DNA of 26,093 nucleotides, taken from a virus. Shown here one piece after another: positions 4,815-12,069 of this stretch (position 1 is the first letter of the stretch; each line of letters starts with the position of its first letter). The translations under genes were made by a program, and so were the position numbers. The DNA lies in the IMG/VR virus record IMGVR_UViG_3300030116_001440, positions 1-26,093 of that record. The stretch is one strand, 5' to 3'. The notes beneath the pieces were generated by a model. That model was not told where the DNA came from and searched no databases. It worked only from the letters and a program-made list of their open reading frames with translations.

Positions 4815-4872
4815 GGACATCTACGGTAGTTAAACAGGACATTTACGGTAGTTCATAGGGACATCTACGGTA
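4815..4872. repeat. Three iterons with exact 22-bp spacing, candidate origin or operator
   Basis: GGACATCTACGGTAGTT (4815-4831), GGACATTTACGGTAGTT (4837-4853) and GGACATCTACGGTA (4859-4872) start exactly 22 bp apart, two helical turns, so a protein would meet each on the same face. Each contains an odd palindrome CTACGGTAG or a variant. They lie in the 163-base gene-free stretch 4751-4913 between the winged-helix gene and the next minus-strand gene. This is the layout of iteron origins and their autoregulated initiator promoters; the function is inferred. Confidence 0.7.
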
Positions 4873-4913
4873 CATCTCAAGGCGGTAATGTAGCCAGAAA
4901 TTGAAAACATCAT

Positions 4914-5060
4914 CTATTTTTTAGGGGGTAGATTTGATGTTTTCTTTTGTGTAGAGGATATTTTTCCGACTACATTACCTTTTCTTTTACCAAAGATTTT
5001 ATCGAAGTTAGTATCAAACTTAGACTTATCAAAGGGACGAGGTTTTGAGCCTTTACTCAT
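4914..5060 (-). CDS. Small conserved phage protein, MSKGSKPRPF type (48 aa)
   Basis: The frame ATG 5060 to TAG 4914 encodes 48 residues. The pattern MSKGSKPRPFD...FDTNFDKIFGKRK resembles a very short hypothetical protein that I recall from many marine and enteric phages (MSKGSxxRP...FxxNxDxIFGKK); no function is known. The C-terminus is Lys/Pro-rich. It overlaps the upstream gene by eight bases (ATGAGTAA). It is the last gene of the leftward operon before the iteron region. Confidence 0.65.
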   Translation of the reverse strand: MSKGSKPRPFDKSKFDTNFDKIFGKRKGNVVGKISSTQKKTSNLPPKK

Positions 5061-5229
5061 CTTCAAACTCCCTTCCCCAATGGATTTGTTGGATCAGCTT
5101 TTCAATAGAATTAATCTTCCTTTGATCGTCCCTAGTGGGCTTTTGTTTGTTAACCAATGGTTTACCAAACTCTGCCAACGCATCAACTAAAAGCTGTCGT
5201 TCTTGTTTATCTGCGTATATCTTTAACAT
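5053..5229 (-). CDS. Small hypothetical protein (58 aa)
   Basis: The frame ATG 5229 to TAA 5053 encodes 58 residues starting MLKIYADKQERQLLVDALAE. It is helical and charged and ends IEKLIQQIHWGREFEDE. A good AAGGAG ribosome site (5241-5246) overlaps the end of the PAPS-reductase-like gene. Family not recognised with confidence. Confidence 0.65.
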   Translation of the reverse strand: MLKIYADKQERQLLVDALAEFGKPLVNKQKPTRDDQRKINSIEKLIQQIHWGREFEDE

Positions 5230-5244
5230 GGTTATTTTTTCTCC

Positions 5245-6111
5245 TTAATCATGACAAAAACAATCCATACTGTCGTCGTCAAATTTAAACTCTTGCTGAA
5301 CATCAACCAAAGTAATCATTTCTCTATAACTTGGCCTATCCTTCCTAAATCTGTTATTAAATTTTTCTTCAGTTTCCGCCCACCAAATAGCCTTGGATTT
5401 ATCTTCCTTTATTATTTGACTTATTTTCTTATGGCTTTTAAGGAAACATAGATCACAATTACCGTGAGGTGTTTCGTTATCTATTATTGGTAAATTAAGA
5501 TCAAAGTTTTGTTTTTTCCAAAAATCATTAACATCTTCTTTAGTGACTTTTGCATCATAAAGCGGTGTTAAATTAAATTTCTTTTGTGTGTTTTTTGCTT
5601 TCTGTCTTGCTACCCTTCTTGGCTCATCATATCTAAGACCAAGCGCAATATCATAAATACTTATACCTTGTTGTTTCATGTACTCACTAATTCTTACAAT
5701 TTTTAATTTATCAGTACAAAATCTAGCAACGGGATTTGGTAATAGTGCCTGATCTTTTTCATACTTTCCTGGAGTATTTATTTCTGCTCTGGCTTTAAAA
5801 TATTCAATCATTTTGGTAAACGGCTCACCGTTTCTGCTTGCTGTTTGATAATCAACTATCTTTGTCCCTTGCTTATCCCCACCGTCCCAATCAAACTCCA
5901 ACCAAACAATATTTACACCCCACTTTTCTTGGCAATCTCTAACAAAATCTAATGTTTCTGGACATTCTTTGCCTGTGTTTGCAAAGATTACATGAATGTC
6001 TTTTGGTAGCTGTCCGTTATATGCTTGTAAAATATGAAATAGCATAAAGCCAGATGTTCTGCCACCGCTAAATGTAATGACTGCTGGTGTTGGAATCTTA
6101 TATGGATTCAT
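5245..6111 (-). CDS. PAPS reductase-like PP-loop enzyme with paired cysteines
   Basis: A 288-residue protein of the PAPS reductase/ATP-pyrophosphatase superfamily. The PP-loop SGGRTS is at residues 15-20, followed by VIFANTGKECPETLDFV (41-57), FCTDKLKI (131-138) and LGLRYDEPRRVAR (158-170), in the family order. It has C132, C219-x2-C222 and a C-terminal C284-x-C286-H, possibly ligands of an Fe-S cluster or zinc; this resembles DndC-type enzymes as much as assimilatory PAPS reductases. True PAPS reductases carry a C-terminal ECGLH-type motif, not seen here. Superfamily enzymes activate a substrate by adenylation, usually for sulfur transfer. Context (methyltransferase upstream, no sulfate-assimilation gene) favours a nucleic-acid or nucleotide modification role. 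It is coupled (ATGA) to a 52-residue gene. Confidence 0.85.
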   Translation of the reverse strand: MNPYKIPTPAVITFSGGRTSGFMLFHILQAYNGQLPKDIHVIFANTGKECPETLDFVRDCQEKWGVNIVWLEFDWDGGDKQGTKIVDYQTASRNGEPFTKMIEYFKARAEINTPGKYEKDQALLPNPVARFCTDKLKIVRISEYMKQQGISIYDIALGLRYDEPRRVARQKAKNTQKKFNLTPLYDAKVTKEDVNDFWKKQNFDLNLPIIDNETPHGNCDLCFLKSHKKISQIIKEDKSKAIWWAETEEKFNNRFRKDRPSYREMITLVDVQQEFKFDDDSMDCFCHD

Positions 6112-6266
6112 TTGTCCTTTTCCTTCGGTGGATTAATCATTTCAATATGAAATTTGTTTTCCTTCATGGCCTTCTGGATAACTCTAAGCTGCTCATCAAA
6201 GTTCTCACTCATAATATCTTTATCGGTATAGACCACTAACTTTAATATTTGTTTATGTTTCATCAT
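6108..6266 (-). CDS. Small hypothetical protein (52 aa)
   Basis: The frame ATG 6266 (second ATG at 6263) to TGA 6108 encodes 52 residues starting MMKHKQILKLVVYTDKDIMS, charged, ending NPPKEKDK. It overlaps the PP-loop gene by four bases and begins at the stop of a 16-residue frame, so it is probably translated by coupling. No family recognised. Confidence 0.55.
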   Translation of the reverse strand: MMKHKQILKLVVYTDKDIMSENFDEQLRVIQKAMKENKFHIEMINPPKEKDK

Positions 6267-6313
6267 TTTGGTAATTGTTCTGGATCAAACCAGCCACATG
6301 GATAATTAATCAT
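6263..6313 (-). CDS. Possible 16-residue micro-protein MINYPCGWFDPEQLPK
   Basis: A tiny frame links the end of the methyltransferase to the 52-residue gene: GGGAG lies 8 bases before ATG 6313 (an ATG at 6319 is two bases after it), and its TGA overlaps the next ATG. The composition (CGWFDPEQLP) looks protein-like, but the frame is too short for confidence and may only serve to couple translation. Confidence 0.3.
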   Translation of the reverse strand: MINYPCGWFDPEQLPK

Positions 6314-7277
6314 TTTCATTTCTCCCTGTTATTATTTCTGTATTTGCCATGATACCTAAATCTTTATGTATTCTTTGTTTAGCTATCTCAATGTAATCTG
6401 GATTCAACTCACACATAACTGCATTTCTATTATGTTTGTTTGCGACTATACCTGTGGTTGCAGATCCGCCAAAAGGATCAAGCACAACACCGCCTTCTGG
6501 ACAACCCGCTAATACACATGGCTCAATTAAATCTGGTGGAAAGGTAGCAAAATGAGCTCCTTTAAATGGTTTTGTTGTGACCGTCCAAACACTTCTTTTG
6601 TTTCTTTTCTCTTGCGGTTTCATACCTTTAAAACCATGTCTTACCCTAAACATAGGATCATCTTCCACGGATTTACCAATAGTTTTTATGCTGTTTGGAA
6701 CTCCCCTTTCTCCTTTTGAATTTACCGTGACTGAATCTTCTTTAATTGCCTCGTTATCAAAATAATACTTTACATTTTTACTGAGCAAGAAAATATACTC
6801 ATGGGCTTTAGTGCAACGATCTTTGACACTCTCTGGCATAGGATTAGGTTTATGCCAAATAATATCTTGTCTTAGATACCACCCGTCCTCTTGTAGAGCA
6901 AAGGCTACTCGCCACGGGATACCAATTAAATCTTTGGGTTTTATATTCTTGCTAGGCTTTGGTCTTGTCACTCCATAATCTTTATCGCCACGCAATGATT
7001 GATTTGTTGTCGTTGTCCTTCCACCGCTTGAATAACTATCACCAAGATTTAACCAAACCGTACCGTCATCTTTTAGTATTCTTCTTATTTCTCTAAAAAC
7101 CTTGACTAAGTTATGAGTAAAATCTTCTGGTGTATCTTCTAAGCCTAACTGTTTATCTTCGTCATTGTAGTTTCTAAGGCCATAATAAGGTGGAGAAGTA
7201 ATGCAAGTGTTAATTGATTGATCTTCTAACATCTTCAATGTTTCTAAACAATCGCCTTGATAAATCTTAATATCCAT
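6306..7277 (-). CDS. DNA methyltransferase, beta class (N6-adenine or N4-cytosine)
   Basis: I chose ATG 7277, which overlaps the upstream stop by one base, over a GTG at 7289; this gives 323 residues. The catalytic motif IV is TSPPY (27-31), followed by YYGLRNY, and the AdoMet-binding motif I is DPFGGSATTG at 267-276, so the order IV to I marks the beta class. SPPY occurs in N4-cytosine and some N6-adenine enzymes. NLGDSY (77-82) and ELNPDYIEIAKQRI (289-302) are family-typical. No restriction endonuclease lies next to it, so it is an orphan phage methyltransferase, probably protecting phage DNA from host restriction or adjusting packaging or replication. Target sequence cannot be read from the protein. 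Confidence 0.92.
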   Translation of the reverse strand: MDIKIYQGDCLETLKMLEDQSINTCITSPPYYGLRNYNDEDKQLGLEDTPEDFTHNLVKVFREIRRILKDDGTVWLNLGDSYSSGGRTTTTNQSLRGDKDYGVTRPKPSKNIKPKDLIGIPWRVAFALQEDGWYLRQDIIWHKPNPMPESVKDRCTKAHEYIFLLSKNVKYYFDNEAIKEDSVTVNSKGERGVPNSIKTIGKSVEDDPMFRVRHGFKGMKPQEKRNKRSVWTVTTKPFKGAHFATFPPDLIEPCVLAGCPEGGVVLDPFGGSATTGIVANKHNRNAVMCELNPDYIEIAKQRIHKDLGIMANTEIITGRNEND

Positions 7278-9112
7278 CAATAATCCCACTCAATATCTTT
7301 GTTATGAAATACCTCTAACACGGCATTTCTCCTTATCAATGTCATTGGCGACATATCGACTTCGCTAGAGTTAGACTTAACCACTCCCGCATTGACAACC
7401 CTAGTTCTATCAAAATCTAAACCTTCTTCCGCACAGATGTTCTCTACGGTGTTTTCATCTGCTAAACCTATGGCTATCGCCAAACGCATACCGTCAACCA
7501 ATGAGCTTGATCCACGAATACTTGCTCTTAAATTCATAATATCTTCTTGCATATTCAAGGCAGTTTTAGCCATGTGATGCAAAGATAAAACGCTTGCGTT
7601 AAATTTAGATGCAATGCTTGAACAAAACTGACAATACAACTGAGCAGCCTCTTGGCTTGTAGTTATCGGTGCGGCCACGAATGATTGCACAGGATCAATC
7701 ACAACCAAAGATAAATCCTTAATAGTAGAGATTTCATCAATCAATTCATGTGCTTCAGGTGTTAAATCTAAACCTCTGCTGTCATCTTTAAGTAAGATTA
7801 AAGGCTTTTCTGCATCTGGAACGGTATAAACATAAGTATCGTATTCAGTTTCATATCGCTTTTCATTGGGATCAAGAGCCTTAATCCTTCTAAAGACTTC
7901 GTTTCTATCGTCCTCTGCACATAAAACTAATGTATTGCCAGGACTTTTTATTGGCTTATCCAACCAAGTGCCATGACCTTGACTGACCTTCATTGCCAAA
8001 TCTAACGCCAACATACTCTTACCAATACCACCAATGCTTGCAAGTATGCTTGGCTTGGATCGTTCTAATAAACCTTCAACCAACCAAGACTTTGGCGGTG
8101 GATCACCTACAAACTGTCTGATAGAGAAGTTTCTGATACCAATACCAAGATTACTAATCTCTAACTTAACTGCATCTAAACCTTGTTCTTGTGCTAGATC
8201 ATTAAAATCACCTTCGATAGACGGTATCCTAATAAAACAATTAAAGAATCTGGAACAGATATCCTCTGCCTTTTTTCTACCTAAATTAGTTTTATCGTTA
8301 TCAAATGCTAAATAAATTCTTGCATCAGTCTTATCTCTTAACTTCTTGACCGCATCATAACCAAAGTTAGCTGAAAACACGCACGCAACGGGCAACCCTG
8401 TCGCCTCATAAACGCTTGCACCTGTCGCCATACCTTCGACCACAACCAACGAATCAATCTTCTCTAATGATTTAAAGTCTGTACCGATTAAAAATAGATT
8501 ACCTTTAACTTCTCCAGCAGAAACAAAACGCTTTTGACCGTCCTCTTGTATGTATTGCAACGACCTAAGGTCGCCCTGTGTGTTGTAAATAGGAACAACT
8601 AATGCTTTATTGTGTAGCTTTAAAGAATAACTTTTGATCTGTTTAGATTCCAGATAAGGATGCTTGATAACCTCTGAATAAGATTGAAACCTTTGCTCAC
8701 AATCTTTTGCAACTTCCTTATATCTGGTTAGTTTTTCTTGCCTTGCCTCTTCTTGGGCTTGCTTTATTTTGGCTTGTAAATCCTGTCTTTGATCTGGTGT
8801 AAGTTTGTTGACCGCAGCTGAACTCCATTTAAACTCCGTCCCCGTTCTCCAATTTCCGTAATTTGCGAATATGTGATTATCGACAACATTAATAACATAC
8901 CAACCCGATTTTTCATTGCCTTTGTCTGGTCTAACTCCTGAAGTAGCTAAAACGGAAACTCGAACTAAGTCCCCTGTTGTGTTTAAGAAACCGACATTTA
9001 AACCTATCGCTTGCATTTCTGCAATAAGGTCTTGTTCATTTCCTCTGTTTTTTTCTAAATAATTATTGTCTTTGACTAATCCGTAAAGTTTTTTATATTT
9101 CTTGAGATCCAT
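7277..9112 (-). CDS. Primase-helicase with TOPRIM and RecA-like (AAA_25) domains
   Basis: A 611-residue replication protein. The N-terminal about 160 residues are partly coiled coil (QAKIKQAQEEARQEK). A TOPRIM domain at about 215-300 has VVVEG (223-227) and DND (271-273), the metal-binding glutamate and aspartates for primer synthesis. A RecA-like helicase/ATPase at about 330-560 has Walker A GGIGKS (361-366), the catalytic-type CAEDD (398-402), Walker B LVVIDP (469-474) and HHMAK (512-516). It lacks the N-terminal zinc finger of T7 gp4; a separate Cys-rich gene immediately upstream overlaps it by 20 bases and may supply one. It should unwind and prime the fork in place of DnaB/DnaG. No DNA polymerase is visible nearby. 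Confidence 0.9.
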   Translation of the reverse strand: MDLKKYKKLYGLVKDNNYLEKNRGNEQDLIAEMQAIGLNVGFLNTTGDLVRVSVLATSGVRPDKGNEKSGWYVINVVDNHIFANYGNWRTGTEFKWSSAAVNKLTPDQRQDLQAKIKQAQEEARQEKLTRYKEVAKDCEQRFQSYSEVIKHPYLESKQIKSYSLKLHNKALVVPIYNTQGDLRSLQYIQEDGQKRFVSAGEVKGNLFLIGTDFKSLEKIDSLVVVEGMATGASVYEATGLPVACVFSANFGYDAVKKLRDKTDARIYLAFDNDKTNLGRKKAEDICSRFFNCFIRIPSIEGDFNDLAQEQGLDAVKLEISNLGIGIRNFSIRQFVGDPPPKSWLVEGLLERSKPSILASIGGIGKSMLALDLAMKVSQGHGTWLDKPIKSPGNTLVLCAEDDRNEVFRRIKALDPNEKRYETEYDTYVYTVPDAEKPLILLKDDSRGLDLTPEAHELIDEISTIKDLSLVVIDPVQSFVAAPITTSQEAAQLYCQFCSSIASKFNASVLSLHHMAKTALNMQEDIMNLRASIRGSSSLVDGMRLAIAIGLADENTVENICAEEGLDFDRTRVVNAGVVKSNSSEVDMSPMTLIRRNAVLEVFHNKDIEWDY

Positions 9113-9467
9113 CTACCCCGTTCCTTGCTTGCTCATTTGCATAATTAAGATACTCACGAATTATCTTATTAAAAAAATTCATGCGATCTTCCTCTGTCCA
9201 ATCACGCAACGCCCAGCTTTTATTTTCTTTGGATATTTTTATATACCTATCCCTTGATTGTGCTTTTGCATACGCAACACCTTTCTCAGAAACTTGAGCA
9301 ATATTTTTTAATTTATTACCTTTGACTATTTCTTTTTGATGTTCCACGCAACAAGCTCCGTACCATTTATCCTCAAACTTTGTAAGTAGGCCGCCTACGG
9401 GGTTAAAACAATAACCACATAGGGAAGGCCTATCTACACTTAAAAAATTAAAATGGGATGTTTTCAT
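9093..9467 (-). CDS. Cys/His-rich protein, possible detached zinc domain of the primase
   Basis: A 124-residue protein. Residues C17-x2-C20 (SLCGYCF) and C39, C40 with H43 (ACCVEHQ) form a plausible treble-clef or zinc-finger site in the N-terminal half; the C-terminal half is helical and charged (DWTEEDRMNFFNKIIREYL). It overlaps the primase-helicase by 20 bases and the SSB-like gene by 20 bases, so the three are co-translated. T7-type primases need an N-terminal zinc domain to recognise primer-start sites, so a detached zinc partner is an attractive but unproven role; another nucleic-acid-binding function is equally possible. Confidence 0.7.
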   Translation of the reverse strand: MKTSHFNFLSVDRPSLCGYCFNPVGGLLTKFEDKWYGACCVEHQKEIVKGNKLKNIAQVSEKGVAYAKAQSRDRYIKISKENKSWALRDWTEEDRMNFFNKIIREYLNYANEQARNGVDGSQEI

Positions 9468-9909
9468 CGCCTGATTCTTTAGTTTCAGGTTCAGATTTCT
9501 TTTCCGATTTTACAGGCTTAGATTTAGGTTCTAGCCAACCTTTACCTTTACCGTCATCAATAGCTGGATATCCTTTGTCATCAATAATAACATTGGCCCT
9601 TACTTTTGATCCGACTAGGTCGCTACTGTCATCGGGAAAACCATCTGGAAACCCACAAACTTTTGCAAGTTTGTCCAGCGATTGTAAACCGATTTCAACA
9701 GCTTGTTCACTCGTATCATGCTCGCAAGTAAAAGAATGACCGACCAAAAAGTTAGGCTTGTCAACAACTCTAAAGTAAACCTTTAAAGCAACCCAACCAT
9801 TTTTACCTTTTATCTCTTCATCCTGTGCATACTCAAAGTCATACACACCTGGCTCAAGAGTTTCAAGGGCTGTAGCATCCCTTTGTTGTTTATATTTACT
9901 TAATTCCAT
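9448..9909 (-). CDS. DUF669 protein, SSB-like with canonical acidic tail
   Basis: A 153-residue protein of the DUF669 type: LEPGVYDFEYAQDEEIKGKN then a W/F-rich core and a final Lys/Glu-rich linker. It ends GDENIPF, matching the C-terminal peptide of bacterial SSB (DDDIPF), which binds host SSB partners. The fold is expected to be an OB-type single-strand DNA binder, and the position between primase-helicase and Sak4-like ATPase supports this. A strong ribosome site (AGGAG) precedes ATG 9909. Confidence 0.85.
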   Translation of the reverse strand: MELSKYKQQRDATALETLEPGVYDFEYAQDEEIKGKNGWVALKVYFRVVDKPNFLVGHSFTCEHDTSEQAVEIGLQSLDKLAKVCGFPDGFPDDSSDLVGSKVRANVIIDDKGYPAIDDGKGKGWLEPKSKPVKSEKKSEPETKESGDENIPF

Positions 9910-9917
9910 TTTTTCTC

Positions 9918-10118
9918 CTATCCTGGATCATAACTGTGGTAATCATTAAGGTAGTTAATGAGATCCTTGCAGTCTTGGTTAATACTAATGAGATGATGAA
10001 GGCCGTCTATAGGTAGATCATTATTATCAGGATTTATAGTGTCTATAAGTGTGGATAATAATACATCTATCGTTGTCAAAGCACCTTTGCTTCTAGTGAC
10101 ATCATCAACTCTACTCAT
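9918..10118 (-). CDS. Hypothetical small acidic protein (66 aa)
   Basis: A 66-residue helical acidic protein starting MSRVDDVTRSKGALTTIDVL and ending YLNDYHSYDPG. It overlaps the ATPase gene by eight bases and precedes the SSB-like gene by eight. No family recognised; a small accessory factor of the recombination module is a guess from position. Confidence 0.7.
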   Translation of the reverse strand: MSRVDDVTRSKGALTTIDVLLSTLIDTINPDNNDLPIDGLHHLISINQDCKDLINYLNDYHSYDPG

Positions 10119-10854
10119 CTTTACCGCCTATCATGGCTGATCGAATCTCTTTCCAATCAAACGGTAAAGTATCTGGAAGTGCATATCTATTCTTCGCTAG
10201 AAACGCAGGTTTCTCACGACAATAGGCTATAACATCTCCAGCTACGGCTTTTGTTGTCATCGTGCCACCTTTACCTTGGACTTTAACAGTACCAAGTTTA
10301 TAGTTAGCAAAGAAACAACAATCGCTGTTCTCTAAAACTAAATCCGCAGCTTTACGGTGCAGTTTTAATTCATGTCTATCGTATGGCTCAATCTCAGGCG
10401 ATTCAAACCTTTTGATTTGATTGTGGCCTATCTGCAAAGTAATCATGCCTTTATCCTCTCTTAGAGTGTTAAGCAAATCTAAATATTGTCGCCAATACTT
10501 CAATACTTCTACATAACCTTTACCATAACCAGGTTGCTCAATGGATCGCCAGCCATTATCTTGACAGGCTTTATCCCATATTAATGGTTCTAACCAATCA
10601 AGTGAATCGACTACAACAGTTTTGTAATCGTGATCTTCCTCTATCAAATCTTTGAGATAACCCATAGCATCTTCAAAAGATTTACATAAAGGAAACTGTG
10701 GTGCTTCAATCGTACCCATACCATCTTCTGTAAGTATAAAGATAGGTTTTGGCATCGTTGATCCAAAGGTTGTTTTACCAATACCAGCACCACCATAGAC
10801 AACAAGTCTTGGCGGTTTCTGTTTTGATTTAGTTCTAATATCAGCTAGGCTCAT
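10111..10854 (-). CDS. Sak4-like RecA-fold ATPase (AAA_24)
   Basis: A 247-residue P-loop ATPase: Walker A GGAGIGKTT (21-29), Walker B VVVDSLD (80-86), and a following QIGHNQIK segment (about 142-149). Phage Sak4-type proteins with this layout are RecA-like cores that assist single-strand annealing and replication restart, and they are regularly found next to DUF669 and DUF2800 genes, as here. The start at 10854 overlaps the upstream gene by four bases (ATGA). Name from family memory; activity inferred. Confidence 0.88.
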   Translation of the reverse strand: MSLADIRTKSKQKPPRLVVYGGAGIGKTTFGSTMPKPIFILTEDGMGTIEAPQFPLCKSFEDAMGYLKDLIEEDHDYKTVVVDSLDWLEPLIWDKACQDNGWRSIEQPGYGKGYVEVLKYWRQYLDLLNTLREDKGMITLQIGHNQIKRFESPEIEPYDRHELKLHRKAADLVLENSDCCFFANYKLGTVKVQGKGGTMTTKAVAGDVIAYCREKPAFLAKNRYALPDTLPFDWKEIRSAMIGGKDE

Positions 10855-11099
10855 TTGACCACCTCAACCTTTTTATCATCACCTTCTACAGCTTCTTTAA
10901 GTAGATCGCTGTAATGTTTTGCAAGAATGTCTAGCTTTTCAACCTCAAAGTTTGCATTGCTAACAATCTCATTTTTTTGTCTATTGACCAACATAACCTT
11001 GTTGTAAATAAGTTTATGTTCATCAGACAAATCATCTACCTTGTACTCTTTACCATCATCGGAAAAGCTAAAGGTAAGTTCTTCATTATTATCGGACAT
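10851..11099 (-). CDS. Small acidic coiled-coil protein, DUF6447-like (82 aa)
   Basis: An 82-residue protein starting MSDNNEELTFSFSDDGKEYK. The pattern DGKEYKVDDLSDEHK...LVNRQKNEI...HYSDLLKEA matches the DUF6447-type layout (short beta-hairpin, then a helix heptad run). It lies between the nuclease and the ATPase with one-base and four-base overlaps, so it is part of the recombination module. Function unknown. Confidence 0.75.
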   Translation of the reverse strand: MSDNNEELTFSFSDDGKEYKVDDLSDEHKLIYNKVMLVNRQKNEIVSNANFEVEKLDILAKHYSDLLKEAVEGDDKKVEVVK

Positions 11100-11836
11100 T
11101 ATTTTTCTCCCATATTTAATTTATAAGTTTCACAAAGACTGCGCCCATTGCAGAATTTGCAATGATCCCCGAATACATATTCAGGGTTTTCCTCAAAACA
11201 GGCTTCCGCCCGTGGTTTTAAGAAATCGTATCCCCAATTCACAAGGTTTTCTGCTGTGGTTTCCCATGTCTTGACAGCCTTTTCCTTCTTAACGCCTCGT
11301 GGTTGGACTATTGTTAGTTCAATCTTGGTGTCTGTATCTCCGTATCTGGACAACGCACCAAGCCCATAAATCATTAGCTGGTAATTATTTTCAGGTTTGA
11401 CAGGCCATTTACCAGACTTTAAATCAATGACACATATCTTATCTTTAGCCAAGATAATTGCATCAGCTGTTCCCCAACAACTATCTGTTATTTCATCGAT
11501 TGATACTTGTTCTTCAATTAATAGTTTTCCATCAAGTTCTTTTGTTTTTGCTTGCACATATTCTGTATAAGTTCTAGCACAATCAATCATTTCTTGATCT
11601 ATCTCAATCTCAAAATCTTCAACGCTCTCTACTTTACCAAGCCAATAATCCTCTAATGTTATATCACCATCTAATCTATCCTTCATTATGATTTCACTTA
11701 TTTGGTGTACCAATGTACCTGTGACAGCTGGTATAGATACTTGATAGGGTACTTGTGCAGCTAACTTAGGCATACCTGCACATCTCGTCCATTTGTCCGA
11801 TGCGGATGGTGATAATAAAGCGTGTTTACTAGGCAT
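11099..11836 (-). CDS. DUF2800 nuclease, Cas4/RecB-type with iron-sulfur cysteines
   Basis: A 245-residue PD-(D/E)XK nuclease. The N-terminal SPSASDKWTRCAG gives C19; GTLVH is at 40-44; active-site residues are GTAD (D124) and VIDLK (D138, K140), followed by Q153. The C-terminal C226-x2-C229-x5-C235 with C19 forms the four-cysteine pattern of Cas4/AddB 4Fe-4S nucleases. Such enzymes trim DNA ends during phage recombination; its gene order with the Sak4-like ATPase and the SSB-like protein supports an exonuclease role. Confidence 0.9.
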   Translation of the reverse strand: MPSKHALLSPSASDKWTRCAGMPKLAAQVPYQVSIPAVTGTLVHQISEIIMKDRLDGDITLEDYWLGKVESVEDFEIEIDQEMIDCARTYTEYVQAKTKELDGKLLIEEQVSIDEITDSCWGTADAIILAKDKICVIDLKSGKWPVKPENNYQLMIYGLGALSRYGDTDTKIELTIVQPRGVKKEKAVKTWETTAENLVNWGYDFLKPRAEACFEENPEYVFGDHCKFCNGRSLCETYKLNMGEK

Positions 11837-12041
11837 TGCTGGAAATGTAAGACTCTTTTTCGTAATTTATAACATCATCAAGGTCATAGTAAATCTTGCC
11901 TGTAATCTTCCAATGATTAGGCCTCTCACCTTTAAGCCTTCTGTTATCAATAGTTTTCTTAGTCACACCCCATCTTTTAGCGAGTGCTTCTGCATCTATC
12001 GTGTTTGTTATGTCAAAATCTTTTTGGTCTTTTATTTCCAT
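11829..12041 (-). CDS. Small HTH protein, MerR/excisionase-like fold (70 aa)
   Basis: A 70-residue protein with DAEALAKRWGVTKKTIDNRR at about 17-36, a helix-turn-helix, and a wing-like GKIYYDLDDVINY segment at 48-60, as in HTH_17 (excisionase-type) DNA-binding domains. It is the first gene of the leftward replication operon and lies beside a perfect palindrome at 12085-12100, suggesting it regulates its own divergent promoter region. No integrase is seen, so excisionase function is unlikely. A GGGA ribosome site lies 6 bases before ATG. Confidence 0.8.
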   Translation of the reverse strand: MEIKDQKDFDITNTIDAEALAKRWGVTKKTIDNRRLKGERPNHWKITGKIYYDLDDVINYEKESYISSNA

Positions 12042-12069
12042 TGAATTCCCTTTTTTCGTAATTAATGCT

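Noticed and set aside
5245-6111. Assimilatory PAPS reductase as an auxiliary metabolic gene
   Set aside because: The ECGLH-type C-terminal motif is not seen and no sulfate-assimilation partner lies near; the modification context is favoured, though not proven.
8034-8315. Plus-strand frame inside the primase-helicase
   Set aside because: It lies wholly opposite motifs of the TOPRIM/RecA protein and has no ribosome site of note.
9458-9739. Open frame on the plus strand opposite the SSB-like gene
   Set aside because: Its composition (Ser/Leu/Pro-rich) is typical of the reverse frame of a charged protein, and the minus frame has family matches and a proper ribosome site.
11829-12041. Excisionase of a temperate phage
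   Set aside because: The fold is excisionase-like, but no integrase, attachment site or repressor is seen; a regulator role is more likely.
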